This document shows, piece by piece, positions 51,466 to 59,831 of a stretch of DNA of 64,000 bases. The stretch's first letter is position 1, and every line of letters starts with the position of its first letter. The DNA comes from Nocardia xishanensis NBRC 101358 (GTDB lineage Bacteria > Actinomycetota > Actinomycetes > Mycobacteriales > Mycobacteriaceae): NCBI RefSeq assembly GCF_001613365.1, contig NZ_BDCF01000045.1:1-64000 (forward strand). Reading direction: 5' to 3'. The notes beneath the pieces were generated by a model, which saw only the letters and a program-made list of their open reading frames with translations, did no database searches and was not told the origin of the DNA. Made by a program: the position numbers and the translations under genes.

Positions 51466-52515
51466 TCACGCCGGATAGGACTGCGTTTCGGTGGCCTTGA
51501 CCGCGGCCCAGAGTTGCTGTCCGGGGCGCAGACCCAGCTGCGCGACCGTCGCGGGTGTGATGTCGGCGAGCACCTGTGGTGTGCCGTCGAGCCGGACGCG
51601 GGTGGTGTGCGCGTGTTGCTCGATGCCGGTGATCGTGACCGGCCAGCTGTTGCGCGGGCTGCCCATCGGCTGGTCCGGATGCAGTCCGACCGCATGGGGT
51701 GCGAACGCCACATAGACGGGCCCGGCGGCGGGTTCGGCGATGGTGAGTGTTCCGCCGCCGTCGAGCTCGACGCGAGTGCCGCGGGCGGCGCCGCGATAGA
51801 GGTTGAGCCCCATCAAGTGGGCGACGTAATCCGAGCGCGGTCGGGCGGCGACCTCCGCGGGCGGGCCGTGCTGCACGATCGCGCCGTCTTCGAGGATGAC
51901 CAGCCGATCGGCCAAGACCATGGCGTCGAGCGGGTCGTGGGTGACGAGCACGGTGTGCCCAGGGTAGTCGCGCAGATGATGGGCCAGGTCCGAGCGCACG
52001 TGGAGTCTGGTGCCGGCATCGAGGGCGGCCAACGGTTCGTCGAGCAGCAGCAGCTGCGGTTCGGTCACCAGCGCCCTCGCCAGCGCCACCCGCTGGGCCT
52101 GACCGCCCGAGAGCGCGCGCGGCCTGCGCTGCCCGCAGTCGGTCAAACCCACACGGGCGAGCCATCGTTCGGCGCACTCCCGTGCGGCCGCGCGGCGCAT
52201 CCCCCGGGCTCTGAGTCCGAAGGCGATGTTGTCGAGCGCCGAGAGATGCCCGAACAGCAGGTAGTCCTGGAAGACCACGCCGACCTCGCGGCGTTCGGCG
52301 GGCACGAACACCGACGGCGGTGCGTCCCAGGTGCGGTCGTCGAGCCGGATTCTCCCGTCGGTGAGCGCGATCAATCCAGCCAGCGCCCGCAGCGCCGTGG
52401 TCTTACCGGCCCCGTTGGGCCCCAGCAGCGCGACAACCTCACCTCGTTCGACGCGCAACGGCAGCTCGAGGTCGAAAGACCCTCTGCTGACCTTCAATTC
52501 GGCAGTCAGTGTCAT
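51466..52515 (-). CDS. modC: Molybdate ABC transporter ATP-binding protein
   Basis: ATG 52515 overlaps the stop of modB (ATGA) and gives 349 residues. Walker A LLGPNGAGKTTALRALAGL, Q-loop FQDYLLF, signature LSGGQAQRVALARAL, Walker B LLLLDEPLAALD and switch VTHDPLDAM are complete. The C-terminal TOBE/Mop-like region (about 265-349; WPVTITGIEQHAHTTRVRLD) fits ModC and can bind oxyanion for regulation. It hydrolyses ATP on the inner membrane face to drive molybdate uptake with modB and modA upstream. Confidence 0.93.
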   Translation of the reverse strand: MTLTAELKVSRGSFDLELPLRVERGEVVALLGPNGAGKTTALRALAGLIALTDGRIRLDDRTWDAPPSVFVPAERREVGVVFQDYLLFGHLSALDNIAFGLRARGMRRAAARECAERWLARVGLTDCGQRRPRALSGGQAQRVALARALVTEPQLLLLDEPLAALDAGTRLHVRSDLAHHLRDYPGHTVLVTHDPLDAMVLADRLVILEDGAIVQHGPPAEVAARPRSDYVAHLMGLNLYRGAARGTRVELDGGGTLTIAEPAAGPVYVAFAPHAVGLHPDQPMGSPRNSWPVTITGIEQHAHTTRVRLDGTPQVLADITPATVAQLGLRPGQQLWAAVKATETQSYPA

Positions 52516-53324
52516 ACCGCGCCCCGGATCCAGCGTTCCCGCAACGCGACGAGCACGGCGACCGAGACCGCCAGCAGCACCAAGCTGAGCACGATCGCGG
52601 CATCCGGATCGGTCTCGAGCGCGAGGTACACCGCCAACGGCATGGTGGTGGTGCGGCCGGGGAAGTTTCCCGCGAAGGTGATCGTCGCGCCGAATTCGCC
52701 GAGTGCGCGCGCCCAGCACAACACCGCGCCCGCGACCACTCCCGGCAGCACCGAGGGGAGGGTGACGCGGCGGAAGGTGTACCAGCCGGTGGCGCCGAGA
52801 GTGGCGGCAGCCTCCTCATAGCGCGGATCGGCCGCCCGCAACGCGCCCTCGACCGAGATCACCAGGAAGGGCATGGCCACGAACGCTTCGGCGACGATCA
52901 CTCCCGCGGTGGTGAACGGCAACGAGACGCCGAACCATTCGTAGAGATAGCGGCCGATCAGCCCGCGTCGCCCCAGCACCAGCAGCAACGCGACGCCACC
53001 GACCACGGGCGGCAGCACCAATGGCACGGTGACAAGCGCGCGGATGATCCCGCGCCCCGGCAGTTCCGCGCGTGCCAGCAGCCACGCCAGCGGAATGCCG
53101 AACACCAGGCAGATCACCGTGGCCGCGGACGCGCACACCAGCGAAAGCCGCAGCGCCTGACCGACTTCGGCGCTGAAGAGCCGGCTCGGCATGGTCGCCC
53201 ACGGTGCGCGGACCAGTAGTCCGATCAGCGGAACGACCAGGAACGCCAGCCCGCAGACGGCGGGCAGCACCAGTGCGACCGGTCGCCGCCCGCGCGCCGC
53301 CCGCCGCCGCGAGGGGGCGATCAC
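52512..53324 (-). CDS. modB: Molybdate ABC transporter permease
   Basis: GTG 53324 overlaps the modA stop (GTGA) and gives 270 residues. It has five or six membrane helices and the permease EAA loop EEAAATLGATGWYTFRRVTL, the coupling site to ModC. VPLVLPPVVGGVALLLVLGR and ALGEFGATITFAGNFPGRTT are strong ModB signatures. It forms the homodimeric channel for molybdate. Tight overlaps on both sides show translational coupling in a modABC operon. Confidence 0.93.
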   Translation of the reverse strand: MIAPSRRRAARGRRPVALVLPAVCGLAFLVVPLIGLLVRAPWATMPSRLFSAEVGQALRLSLVCASAATVICLVFGIPLAWLLARAELPGRGIIRALVTVPLVLPPVVGGVALLLVLGRRGLIGRYLYEWFGVSLPFTTAGVIVAEAFVAMPFLVISVEGALRAADPRYEEAAATLGATGWYTFRRVTLPSVLPGVVAGAVLCWARALGEFGATITFAGNFPGRTTTMPLAVYLALETDPDAAIVLSLVLLAVSVAVLVALRERWIRGAV

Positions 53325-54097
53325 GGGGTGTCGAATCCCGCCGCGTCGAAGATTTGCTCGGCCTTGTCGGAGGTGACGAATGCGACGAACGCCGCCGCGG
53401 CCGCGGCATTCGGGGCGTGCGCGAGCGGTGCGACCGGGTAGTCGTTGACCGCCTTGGCCGACTCGGGGAAGTCGATGCCCTCGACCTTGTCCCCGGCCGC
53501 CTCGACGTCCGTGCGATACACCAGTGCGGCGTCGACCTCTCCGAGGGTGACCTTGGTCAGCACCGCCTTCACGTCCTGCTCCCGGGTATCCGGTTGCGGG
53601 CTGATGCCCGCGGCCTCGAACACCGTCTTGGCCGCGGCGCCACACGGCACCTGCTCGGCGCACAACGCGAGCTTGGGTTCGGTCTTGCCGAAATCGGCCA
53701 GTCCGGTGATATGTCCCGGATTGCCTTTCGGGACCGCGATTTCGAGCCGATTGCGCACGAAAGTGATTGGTTCGACGGTGACTTCGCCCTTGTCGCGGAC
53801 CTGCTGCATGTTCTTGGGCGCCGCCGACGCGAAGACGTCGGCCGGAGCGCCTTGGTTGATCTGTTCGGCCAGTGCGGAACTCGCGCCGAAGCTGTAGACC
53901 ACCTTGACACCAGGATTGGCGGCCTCGAACTGCTTACCGAGTTCGGTGAACGTCTCCGTCAGTGACGCCGCGGCGAAGACGGTCACCGTCCCCGAAATGT
54001 TTTTGTTTCCAGTGGGTTCGGCCGTGACGCCCGAACCACACGCCGCGACGCTCACCGCGGCCACCGCGCCGACAGCCGATCCGCGAATCATTCTCAT
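53321..54097 (-). CDS. modA: Molybdate-binding lipoprotein
   Basis: ATG 54097 (MRMIRGSAVGAVAAVSVAAC) gives 258 residues and a lipobox VAAC at the end of a signal peptide, so the mature protein is a lipid-anchored binding protein. TVTVFAAASLTETFTELGKQ, YSFGASSALAEQINQGAPAD, and GEVDAALVYRTDVEAA are standard ModA motifs; Ser in AAASL and GASS are the oxyanion ligands. It captures molybdate or tungstate outside the membrane and hands it to modB. It starts 5 bp after the regulator gene's stop. Confidence 0.93.
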   Translation of the reverse strand: MRMIRGSAVGAVAAVSVAACGSGVTAEPTGNKNISGTVTVFAAASLTETFTELGKQFEAANPGVKVVYSFGASSALAEQINQGAPADVFASAAPKNMQQVRDKGEVTVEPITFVRNRLEIAVPKGNPGHITGLADFGKTEPKLALCAEQVPCGAAAKTVFEAAGISPQPDTREQDVKAVLTKVTLGEVDAALVYRTDVEAAGDKVEGIDFPESAKAVNDYPVAPLAHAPNAAAAAAFVAFVTSDKAEQIFDAAGFDTP

Positions 54098-54102
54098 CCT
54101 CG

Positions 54103-54510
54103 TCAACTTTCCGGTATCTCCACCACGACGTGCGTGGACTTCACCGATGCGACAGCGACGCTGCCGACTTCCAACCCGAGCTCGTCCACCGATTCCCGGC
54201 TCAGCAGCGACACCAGCCGGAACGGTCCGGCCTGCATCTCCACCTGTGCCATCACGGTGTCCTTCACCACCCGGGTGACGATTCCGCGCATCCTGTTGCG
54301 GGCCGACGCGGCGATGGTCACGCCAGGGGCGGGCGCCTCGGCGCTGGTGCTGAGGAATTCGGCCAGCTCGCGACCGCTGACGCCTTTGCGACCGTTGTCC
54401 AGCTGGATCGCGTTCAGGCGGCCCTGATCGATCCATCGGCGCACGGTGTCATCGCTGACACCCAGGAGCGCGGCCACTTCGCTGATCCGTAGATTCGACA
54501 CAGGAAACAT
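54103..54510 (-). CDS. HTH-Mop regulator of the mod operon (ModE-like role)
   Basis: The 135-residue protein joins an excisionase/MerR-type helix-turn-helix (residues 5-52; LRISEVAALLGVSDDTVRRW, GRKGVSGRELAEFL) to a C-terminal Mop domain (about 68-135; ASARNRMRGIVTRVVKDTVM, VSLLSRESVDELGLEVGSVA, SVKSTHVVVEIPES). This layout is common in actinobacteria and replaces the larger Escherichia coli ModE, whose HTH differs. It should bind molybdate through the Mop domain and repress the mod genes. It is the first gene of the operon and is followed by modA after 5 bp. Confidence 0.85.
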   Translation of the reverse strand: MFPVSNLRISEVAALLGVSDDTVRRWIDQGRLNAIQLDNGRKGVSGRELAEFLSTSAEAPAPGVTIAASARNRMRGIVTRVVKDTVMAQVEMQAGPFRLVSLLSRESVDELGLEVGSVAVASVKSTHVVVEIPES

Positions 54511-54760
54511 CCTATTTCCGCATTCACGGATGCGATACCGATATCGATCCGCGAAACCGTCTCATTGCTCGTACCCGCCGGTTCGATCACGTCCAATCTG
54601 CGCGAATTCTGATCCGTCAGGCGGATAGATCCTTGTATGCGGATATGTCCAGCGTCTTTCACCGTAATTGCGCAGCAGTCACGGCATGCTCACGTGGGCT
54701 GTTCGTGGGCGGTGCGGCGGGGCGACCGGTGGCTGTCCCGGGTCGCGCGTCGATGTGATC

Positions 54761-55153
54761 TCACTCCGTTGCGGACTGCTGCGCGATCGCGTGGCGGGCC
54801 CGTTCGATGTCGTTGATGTGCCGCTCGGCCCACTGGCGCAGGGCGGTGACGGGCTCGGCAAGGCTGCGGCCGAGGTCGGTGAGTTCGTATTCCACGCGCG
54901 GGGGAATCGTGGGATGCACTGTGCGGGTGAGGAATCCGTCGCTTTCCAGGCTGCGCAGGGTTTGCGTGAGCATCTTCTGGGAGACGCCGCCGATGCGGCG
55001 CGACAGGTCGGTGTAGCGCATGGTGCCCTCTTGGAGGAGGGAGTCGATCACCAGCACCGTCCACTTGCCCGCGATGTGGTCGAGGACCTGCCGCGTGGGG
55101 CATTTGGCGGAGTACGCGTCGGCGGGCAGACCCGAGGATTCCACGATCGTCAC
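54761..55153 (-). CDS. HxlR family transcriptional regulator
   Basis: The 130-residue winged-helix protein carries Cys18 in AYSAKCPTRQVLDHIAGKWT, the position used as redox sensor in YodB/HypR-type HxlR proteins. GTMRYTDLSRRIGGVSQKML, TQTLRSLESDGFLTR and YELTDLGRSLAEPV complete the domain. It is divergent from a nitroreductase gene across two palindromes. Regulation of that gene by electrophile or oxidant stress is likely by analogy. Confidence 0.88.
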   Translation of the reverse strand: MTIVESSGLPADAYSAKCPTRQVLDHIAGKWTVLVIDSLLQEGTMRYTDLSRRIGGVSQKMLTQTLRSLESDGFLTRTVHPTIPPRVEYELTDLGRSLAEPVTALRQWAERHINDIERARHAIAQQSATE

Positions 55154-55169
55154 ATCAAGGAGAGTAACG

Positions 55170-55181
55170 CACTAATTAGTG
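55170..55181. promoter_or_regulatory. Palindromes in the HxlR-nitroreductase spacer
   Basis: CACTAATTAGTG is a perfect 12-bp palindrome, and AGAGT-C-ACTCT (55197-55207) is a second 11-bp one. Both lie in the 69-bp spacer between the divergent genes and suit HxlR dimers. Confidence 0.6.
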
Positions 55182-55222
55182 TCTTCTTTCCAATGGAGAG
55201 TCACTCTTCGATAGTTAGTAAC

Positions 55223-55870
55223 ATGATCACAAAACTTTCGGTCGCCGACGCGATCCGCACCCGCCGCACCGTCCGCCACTACCTGCCCGATCCGGTGCCC
55301 GCCGCCCATCTCGACACTCTCCTCGACTTGGCGATGCAAGCGCCGTCGAGCTGGAACCTGCAGGACCGGTCCATCGTCGTGGTCTCCGATACGGCGGGGC
55401 TGGAGGGCCTGACCTGGGCCACCGGCGGTCAGCCGCAGCCACAGGAGGCGCCGGTCGTGCTCGTGTTCGTCGCCGAGCCGCACGTGTGGCGGACGGACAG
55501 GTCCGATGTCTACGAACAGGCGCGCCGCAACGGGGCGTGGAGCGACGAGTTCATCACCGGATTCGCCGCCGCATCGGTCGAATTCCAGCAGGGGCTGGCC
55601 GAACGCGGTCTGGAGCGCGAATACGCGGTGAAGGACGCCATGATCGCCGCGACCTACGCCATGCTGGCCGCCACTGAACTCGGGCTGGCCACCTCAGCCA
55701 TGAACGGCTGGGACGAGGAGAAGGTGAAGAAGACGATCGGGATCGAGGATCGCGCCGACCTCGCCATCGCCTTGCTGGTGTCCGTCGGCTACGCCGCCGA
55801 GGAACGGATTCACCCCGGGCGGCGGGCATTGGGCCACAACGTCTTCCATGGGCGCTATCAGGGAGCGTGA
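55223..55870 (+). CDS. Nitroreductase family protein
   Basis: ATG 55223 (MITKLSVADAIRTRRTVRHY) gives 215 residues. The FMN motif RTRRTVRHY and PSSWNLQDRSIVVVSD, plus the C-terminal helix DLAIALLVSVGYAAEERIHP, are typical of the NfnB/YdjA-like nitroreductases. They reduce quinones or nitro compounds with NAD(P)H. It is divergent from the HxlR gene that probably controls it. Confidence 0.88.
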   Translation: MITKLSVADAIRTRRTVRHYLPDPVPAAHLDTLLDLAMQAPSSWNLQDRSIVVVSDTAGLEGLTWATGGQPQPQEAPVVLVFVAEPHVWRTDRSDVYEQARRNGAWSDEFITGFAAASVEFQQGLAERGLEREYAVKDAMIAATYAMLAATELGLATSAMNGWDEEKVKKTIGIEDRADLAIALLVSVGYAAEERIHPGRRALGHNVFHGRYQGA

Positions 55871-55921
55871 GTCGCGGACCGGGACCGACGTGAGATCGCT
55901 CCAGGGCAATACGCTTGGCCT

Positions 55922-56524
55922 GTGGCGAGTATCGAACTGGCTGACCGCAACCTTCGGCTTGCGCTGCTCGATGAGGTGTACACCGAGCGCGTCGACGACT
56001 ACTACTGGCTGTCCTCGCTGCGCGAGGACTACACCGCCTACCGGGCGTCGGCCGGCGGCCCGGGCTGGGACGACCTGCTCCAGCGCCTCGGTATCGACCA
56101 CTTGCCCGAGCTGGAGGGGTTCCTGCTCACGCTCCCGCTGACCTCGGAAGACGTAGCGCAGGTCGCCGACCTGTGCCTGGACGGCGATCGTGAGATCTAC
56201 ACGCTCTACCCCGGATGGTGGCACTTCGGTCGGCACTTCTCGATCGCGAGTCTGGACGGGATCGGCCAGTGCACGGGGCTCGTCGATCTCGACCTCAACT
56301 CGATGGTCGAAGCATGCAGTCTTGCCCCGCTCGCCGAGCTGACCGAGCTGCGGCACCTGAGAGTGGATGCGGCCCAGCGGCATTCCGGCCTCGATGTCAT
56401 CGCCACTCTGCCCGCCCTGACCGAGCTCGTGGTCGTCAACAATGCCATGGCAGAAGGCAACGAGGAGTGGCTCGACGTCATGAGTGCGCTGCGGGCGCGC
56501 GGGGTATCGGTGCACGGCTGGTGA
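55922..56524 (+). CDS. Protein of unknown function with leucine-rich-repeat-like C-terminus
   Basis: GTG 55922 gives 200 residues starting VASIELADRNLRLALLDEVY. The N-terminal half is acidic and aromatic (DDYYWLSSLREDYTAYRASA). The C-terminal half shows leucine spacing like short LRRs (LVDLDLNSMVEACSLAPLAE, LTELRHLRVDAA, LPALTELVVVNN). No catalytic motif is visible. A cytoplasmic binding or immunity-like protein is possible. It follows the nitroreductase gene by 51 bp on the same strand. Confidence 0.6.
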   Translation: MASIELADRNLRLALLDEVYTERVDDYYWLSSLREDYTAYRASAGGPGWDDLLQRLGIDHLPELEGFLLTLPLTSEDVAQVADLCLDGDREIYTLYPGWWHFGRHFSIASLDGIGQCTGLVDLDLNSMVEACSLAPLAELTELRHLRVDAAQRHSGLDVIATLPALTELVVVNNAMAEGNEEWLDVMSALRARGVSVHGW

Positions 56525-56707
56525 TTTCGCACCGTCGGTCGGAGGGCCGCGAGGGCCGCCGGGCCCAGATGATCGGGGCTGTGGGCGGCACGCAACGCAC
56601 TTGACCGGACGACGTCCGCGCTGACAAGGCGTACTCTTCTGGGCCGACGGCCGGGCCGAGTGTCCCGGATGTATGCGTCGGATGTCCGGTGGCCATCGGG
56701 GTCTTCG

Positions 56708-57544
56708 CTATGACGCACCCGCGTTCTGCGTGGCCATGGCCAGCAATACCAGGGCGTCGTGTTCGGCTGTGCCGGGTGCGGCTTGGTAGACCAGCATTCG
56801 CTGACCGCCGCCTGCGTGGTGGAGTACTTCGTTGGCGAGCGTGACCTTGCCGATCAGCGGATGCCGGAATGCCGTTTCGCCGCCGCGCTTGACCAATACC
56901 TCGTGCCTTCGCCATAACGCCGCGAATTCACCACTGGCGGCGGATAATTCGTCGACCAGCTCGGCGACGGGTCCCGGAGAAGCCGGTTCGGCGGAGTGCA
57001 GATGGGCGACACAGTTGCGGGCCACCCGGTCCCAGTCCGCGAACAGTGTCCGGGCGGCCGTGTGCAGGAAGGTGTAGCGGATCGTGTTGCGCGCCGCGGG
57101 AGGCCAGTCGCCGAGTCCAGGCATCAGCGCCAGACCCTCCGGGTTGGCCGACAGCACGTCGTTGACCTCGTCGAGCACGTACGCCGGGCTGGGCCGGACC
57201 GATTCCAGCAGCAATCGCAGGCCTGGGCGGATCGGTTGGGGATCGGCGGGGCGCCGCCGTAGCGAACGACCGGCGGCGCGATCGGCGAGGGCGAGCAGGT
57301 GGGCGTGCTCGTCATCGGTCAGTCGCAAGGCCCTGGCCAACGCGCCGAGCACCGCGTCACTGGGCGCGGTTTCCCGGCCCTGCTCGATGCGCGTGTAGTA
57401 GTCCACGCTCACGCCCGCCAACGCGGCCAGCTCCTCGCGCCGCAGCCCTGGAGCTCGTCTGATGCCCGGTCCGATCGGCAGGCCCACTTCGGCGGGGCCG
57501 ATCGACCCGCGCCGGATCCGGAGAAACTCGGCCATCGCGTTCAC
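56708..57544 (-). CDS. XRE-type HTH regulator with MmyB-like ligand domain
   Basis: The 278-residue protein has an N-terminal helix-turn-helix (RAPGLRREELAALAGVSVDY and YTRIEQGRETAPSDAVLGAL) and a C-terminal MmyB-like PAS domain (AYVLDEVNDVLSANPEGLAL, RTLFADWDRVARNCVAHLHS, FRHPLIGKVTLANEVLHHAG). The family usually regulates a divergent or adjacent short-chain dehydrogenase, and the gene at 57645 is one, in the divergent direction. Ligand proposed to be fatty acid-like in homologues. Confidence 0.88.
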   Translation of the reverse strand: MNAMAEFLRIRRGSIGPAEVGLPIGPGIRRAPGLRREELAALAGVSVDYYTRIEQGRETAPSDAVLGALARALRLTDDEHAHLLALADRAAGRSLRRRPADPQPIRPGLRLLLESVRPSPAYVLDEVNDVLSANPEGLALMPGLGDWPPAARNTIRYTFLHTAARTLFADWDRVARNCVAHLHSAEPASPGPVAELVDELSAASGEFAALWRRHEVLVKRGGETAFRHPLIGKVTLANEVLHHAGGGQRMLVYQAAPGTAEHDALVLLAMATQNAGAS

Positions 57545-57644
57545 TCGTCGAGTGTGCCAGCGGCCGAGCGACTCTGGGTGGCCGTGTCACACCCAGGAAC
57601 CGCGCGGCCTTCAACGACCTTCGGCGAGGGCGCAGTTTGGAGCC

Positions 57645-58358
57645 ATGACTGAGGTAATGATCATCGGTGGCGGCTCCGGGATGGGATTCGCCCTCGCCCG
57701 TGTCCTCGTGGCCGAGGGGGAGGACGTGACCATCGTCGGCCGATCCGGCGAGCGGCTCGACGCGGCGCGCGCGGAACTGGAACAAGCCGGAGGCGGCCGG
57801 GTGCGGACCATACGAGCCGACATCGGTCGAGAGGAAGACGTGGCGGAACTGTTCGCCGAGGACCGGCAGGTGGGCCACGTGGCCATCACCGCGGCCGACG
57901 CGACCGGTGTGTACGGCCCGACTGCTCTGGCTTCCACCGACATAGCCCGTTCCGTCCTGAACACCAAGCTGCTCGGCGCGTGGCTGGTCGGCAAGCACGC
58001 GGCCGGGAAAGTGACCGGATCGCTCACCTTCACTTCGGGTATCAACGCGTATCGACCGAACGGATCGAACACGATCATGGCCGCGGCCAATGGCGCGCTG
58101 GCCTCCCTGGCCTCCGGGCTGGCGATCGAAATGGCGCCGGTGCGAGTGAACGTGATATCGCCCGGCTGGGTCGACACGCCCATCTGGAACCAACTCGGCA
58201 TGGACAAACAAGCGGCGTTCGCCGAACTGTCCCAACGGCTTCCCGCCCGCCGCATCGGCACCCCCGACGACATCGCGCAGGCGTTCCTGGCGGTGATGCG
58301 CAACCAGTTCATCACCGCGACCGTGCTCCACGTCGACGGCGGTCACCGTCTCACCTGA
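57645..58358 (+). CDS. Atypical short-chain dehydrogenase (no YxxxK)
   Basis: ATG 57645 (MTEVMIIGGGSGMGFALARV) gives 237 residues with the NAD(P) motif GGGSGMG, VTIVGRSGERLDAARAELEQ and RADIGREEDVAELF. Where typical SDRs have YxxxK, this protein reads SGINAYRPNGSNTIMAAANG, so Tyr and Lys are displaced or lost, although ALASLASGLAIEMAPVRVNV and SPGWVDTP follow normally. It may be a low-activity or alternative SDR like the SDRs paired with MmyB-type regulators. It faces such a regulator. Confidence 0.85.
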   Translation: MTEVMIIGGGSGMGFALARVLVAEGEDVTIVGRSGERLDAARAELEQAGGGRVRTIRADIGREEDVAELFAEDRQVGHVAITAADATGVYGPTALASTDIARSVLNTKLLGAWLVGKHAAGKVTGSLTFTSGINAYRPNGSNTIMAAANGALASLASGLAIEMAPVRVNVISPGWVDTPIWNQLGMDKQAAFAELSQRLPARRIGTPDDIAQAFLAVMRNQFITATVLHVDGGHRLT

Positions 58359-58448
58359 TCGGGTCGGGAAGGAGGTAATGATCGGATCGGTTCTCGGATG
58401 ACCTCGGGGCGTGGCTGCGGGTGCGCGTCGCTCGCGTCGGGGTTGCAT

Positions 58449-58466
58449 CCTGTACCCAGGTACAGG
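58449..58466. promoter_or_regulatory. MerR-type operator and promoter
   Basis: CCTGTACC-CA-GGTACAGG is a perfect 8-2-8 palindrome placed right after a TTGCAT -35-like box (58443) and before a -10-like GCTTAC, with about 19 bp between the boxes. MerR regulators use exactly this overlong spacer. It precedes the cassette starting at 58481. Confidence 0.7.
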
Positions 58467-58480
58467 CTTACCGTGGCGTC

Positions 58481-58831
58481 ATGACGATGAATACGCCTTC
58501 TTACGGGGATCGGGTGCCGGCTGCGTGCACGCTGCCTACCGCTGAGCAGCCGGTGCGGATCGCGGAGTTCGATCGGTTCTTCGCCGAGTCCGTGCGGAGT
58601 TCCGATCGGCCTGCGCGCACCCGGCTCGACCTGCTGCTGGACGCCGACGCCGAACCGGCAGGCCGTGATCTGGCCGCCCGCGAGTCGGTGTGTTGCTCGT
58701 TCTTCGCCTTCACTTTCCAGGCCACCGGTGATGGGCCGGTGATGCGTATCGAGGTCCCCGACACCCAGGTCGAAGTCCTCGACGCGCTCGCGACCCGGGT
58801 GGACGCCGCGATCGGAGGGGACCGGCGTTGA
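58481..58831 (+). CDS. Small protein of MerR metal cassette, unknown function
   Basis: ATG 58481 gives 116 residues, ending ATRVDAAIGGDRR. It has CTLPTAEQPVRIAEFDRFF and a Cys pair in LAARESVCCSFFAFTFQATG that could bind metal. It is the first gene after the MerR palindrome and its stop overlaps the TTG start of the MerR gene. The family appears with MerR in actinobacteria as far as I recall, but no function is known. Confidence 0.65.
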   Translation: MTMNTPSYGDRVPAACTLPTAEQPVRIAEFDRFFAESVRSSDRPARTRLDLLLDADAEPAGRDLAARESVCCSFFAFTFQATGDGPVMRIEVPDTQVEVLDALATRVDAAIGGDRR

Positions 58832-59277
58832 ACGGGTTGCGCACCAGTCAGCTGGCCGCGGCCGCCGGCGTGAACGCCCAGACGCTGCGCTACTACGAGC
58901 GTCGCGGGCTGCTCGCCGAGCCGCAGCGCTCGCTCGGCGGGCATCGGCTCTACCCCGAGCAGGCGCTGACGGTGCTGCGGGTGATCAAGGCCGCCCAGCG
59001 ACTCGGGTTCACCCTCGAAGAGGTCGCCGACTTGCTCGATGGCACCCGGTTCGGGCGCCGCCGCGTCGATGCCGGGTTGCAAGCCCGCGCCATCGCGAAA
59101 CTGGCCGAAGTCGACGCCAAGCTCGCCGAGCTGACCGCGGTGCGCGACACCCTGCGCGCCGCGCTGGCGGCCGGCTGCGACGACCTGATCGCATGCAGCG
59201 AAAGCCCCTGCTGCCCAGTGCCTTTCACCGACAGCCGGGACGGCGTTCCCAGGGCGGGAGGCGACTGTGGCTGCTGA
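58828..59277 (+). CDS. MerR family metal-responsive regulator
   Basis: TTG 58828 overlaps the previous stop and gives 149 residues: LRTSQLAAAAGVNAQTLRYY is the HTH and ERRGLLAEPQRSLGGHRLYP the wing. Cys117 (AAGCDDL) sits where Tn501 MerR has a ligand, followed by CSESPCCP and a C-terminal CGC. The classic Cys82 position has no Cys (residue near FGRRRVDAG), so mercury coordination would differ. Gold, copper, cadmium or arsenic sensing is possible too. It probably twists the promoter at 58449-58466 to switch on the cassette. Confidence 0.85.
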   Translation: MNGLRTSQLAAAAGVNAQTLRYYERRGLLAEPQRSLGGHRLYPEQALTVLRVIKAAQRLGFTLEEVADLLDGTRFGRRRVDAGLQARAIAKLAEVDAKLAELTAVRDTLRAALAAGCDDLIACSESPCCPVPFTDSRDGVPRAGGDCGC

Positions 59278-59560
59278 ACCCGGCACCGGTTCGCGACGCT
59301 GGTTGGCGCCGATCGGGCTGGGCGCGCTGATCTGCGTCGGCTGCTGTCTGGCCCCGATTCTGATCGCCACCGGTGTGCTCGGCGGCGGGATCTCCCTGCT
59401 GAGCGTGTCGTGGTTGGAACCGCTCGGCTTCGTTCTGCTCGGTGCCGGAGTGGCCGGACTGATCTGGTCGGGTGTTCGCCACCGGACTGGATGCGCCAGC
59501 GAGACCGACTCGACCGCCGGGTGCGCGGGTTCAGGGTGCGGCTGCGCCAGCACGTCGTAA
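59267..59560 (+). CDS. MerT/MerC-like metal transporter
   Basis: GTG 59267 overlaps the MerR stop and gives 97 residues. Two or three helices include ALICVGCCLAPILIATGVLG, whose VGCCLAP pair sits inside a helix as in MerT (CC). A second helix (LEPLGFVLLGAGVAGLIWSG) and a Cys-rich tail (TAGCAGSGCGCAS) follow. It should carry a soft metal ion across the membrane. No merA or merP-like gene lies here, so full mercury reduction is not supported. The last gene of a tightly overlapping three-gene cassette. Confidence 0.75.
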   Translation: MAAEPGTGSRRWLAPIGLGALICVGCCLAPILIATGVLGGGISLLSVSWLEPLGFVLLGAGVAGLIWSGVRHRTGCASETDSTAGCAGSGCGCASTS

Positions 59561-59831
59561 GCCCCGGTTCGCGACCTCGGCGGCCCTGACCGTGGTGCCG
59601 TCCGATCCTGCTGGTCGTCTGCGCCGTCGGGCGCTTGGCAGCGTCCGAGAACATCGCCGTTGGGCCTGGATCGGGGCGTAGGTCGGCGGCCCTAGCCGAA
59701 CCGGTCACGATGTGGTGGGTGGCGGGTGAGGCGAGAGCCAACCGTCCCGCGACGCGGCGGCCGGGCGTGGTGGCGTCGTTGCCGCACCGCTGCCAGCTGC
59801 GAAACTTCTGCTGTGGAGGCAGTCCTTAGCG

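Noticed and set aside
54621..54645. GCGGATA direct repeat as a molybdate operator
   Set aside because: Only two copies 18 bp apart, on the far side of the region from the regulator gene, and no similarity to ModE sites.
59561..59831. A fourth gene in the MerR cassette
   Set aside because: Several frames are open but none shows motifs or codon bias, and no ribosome site is found.
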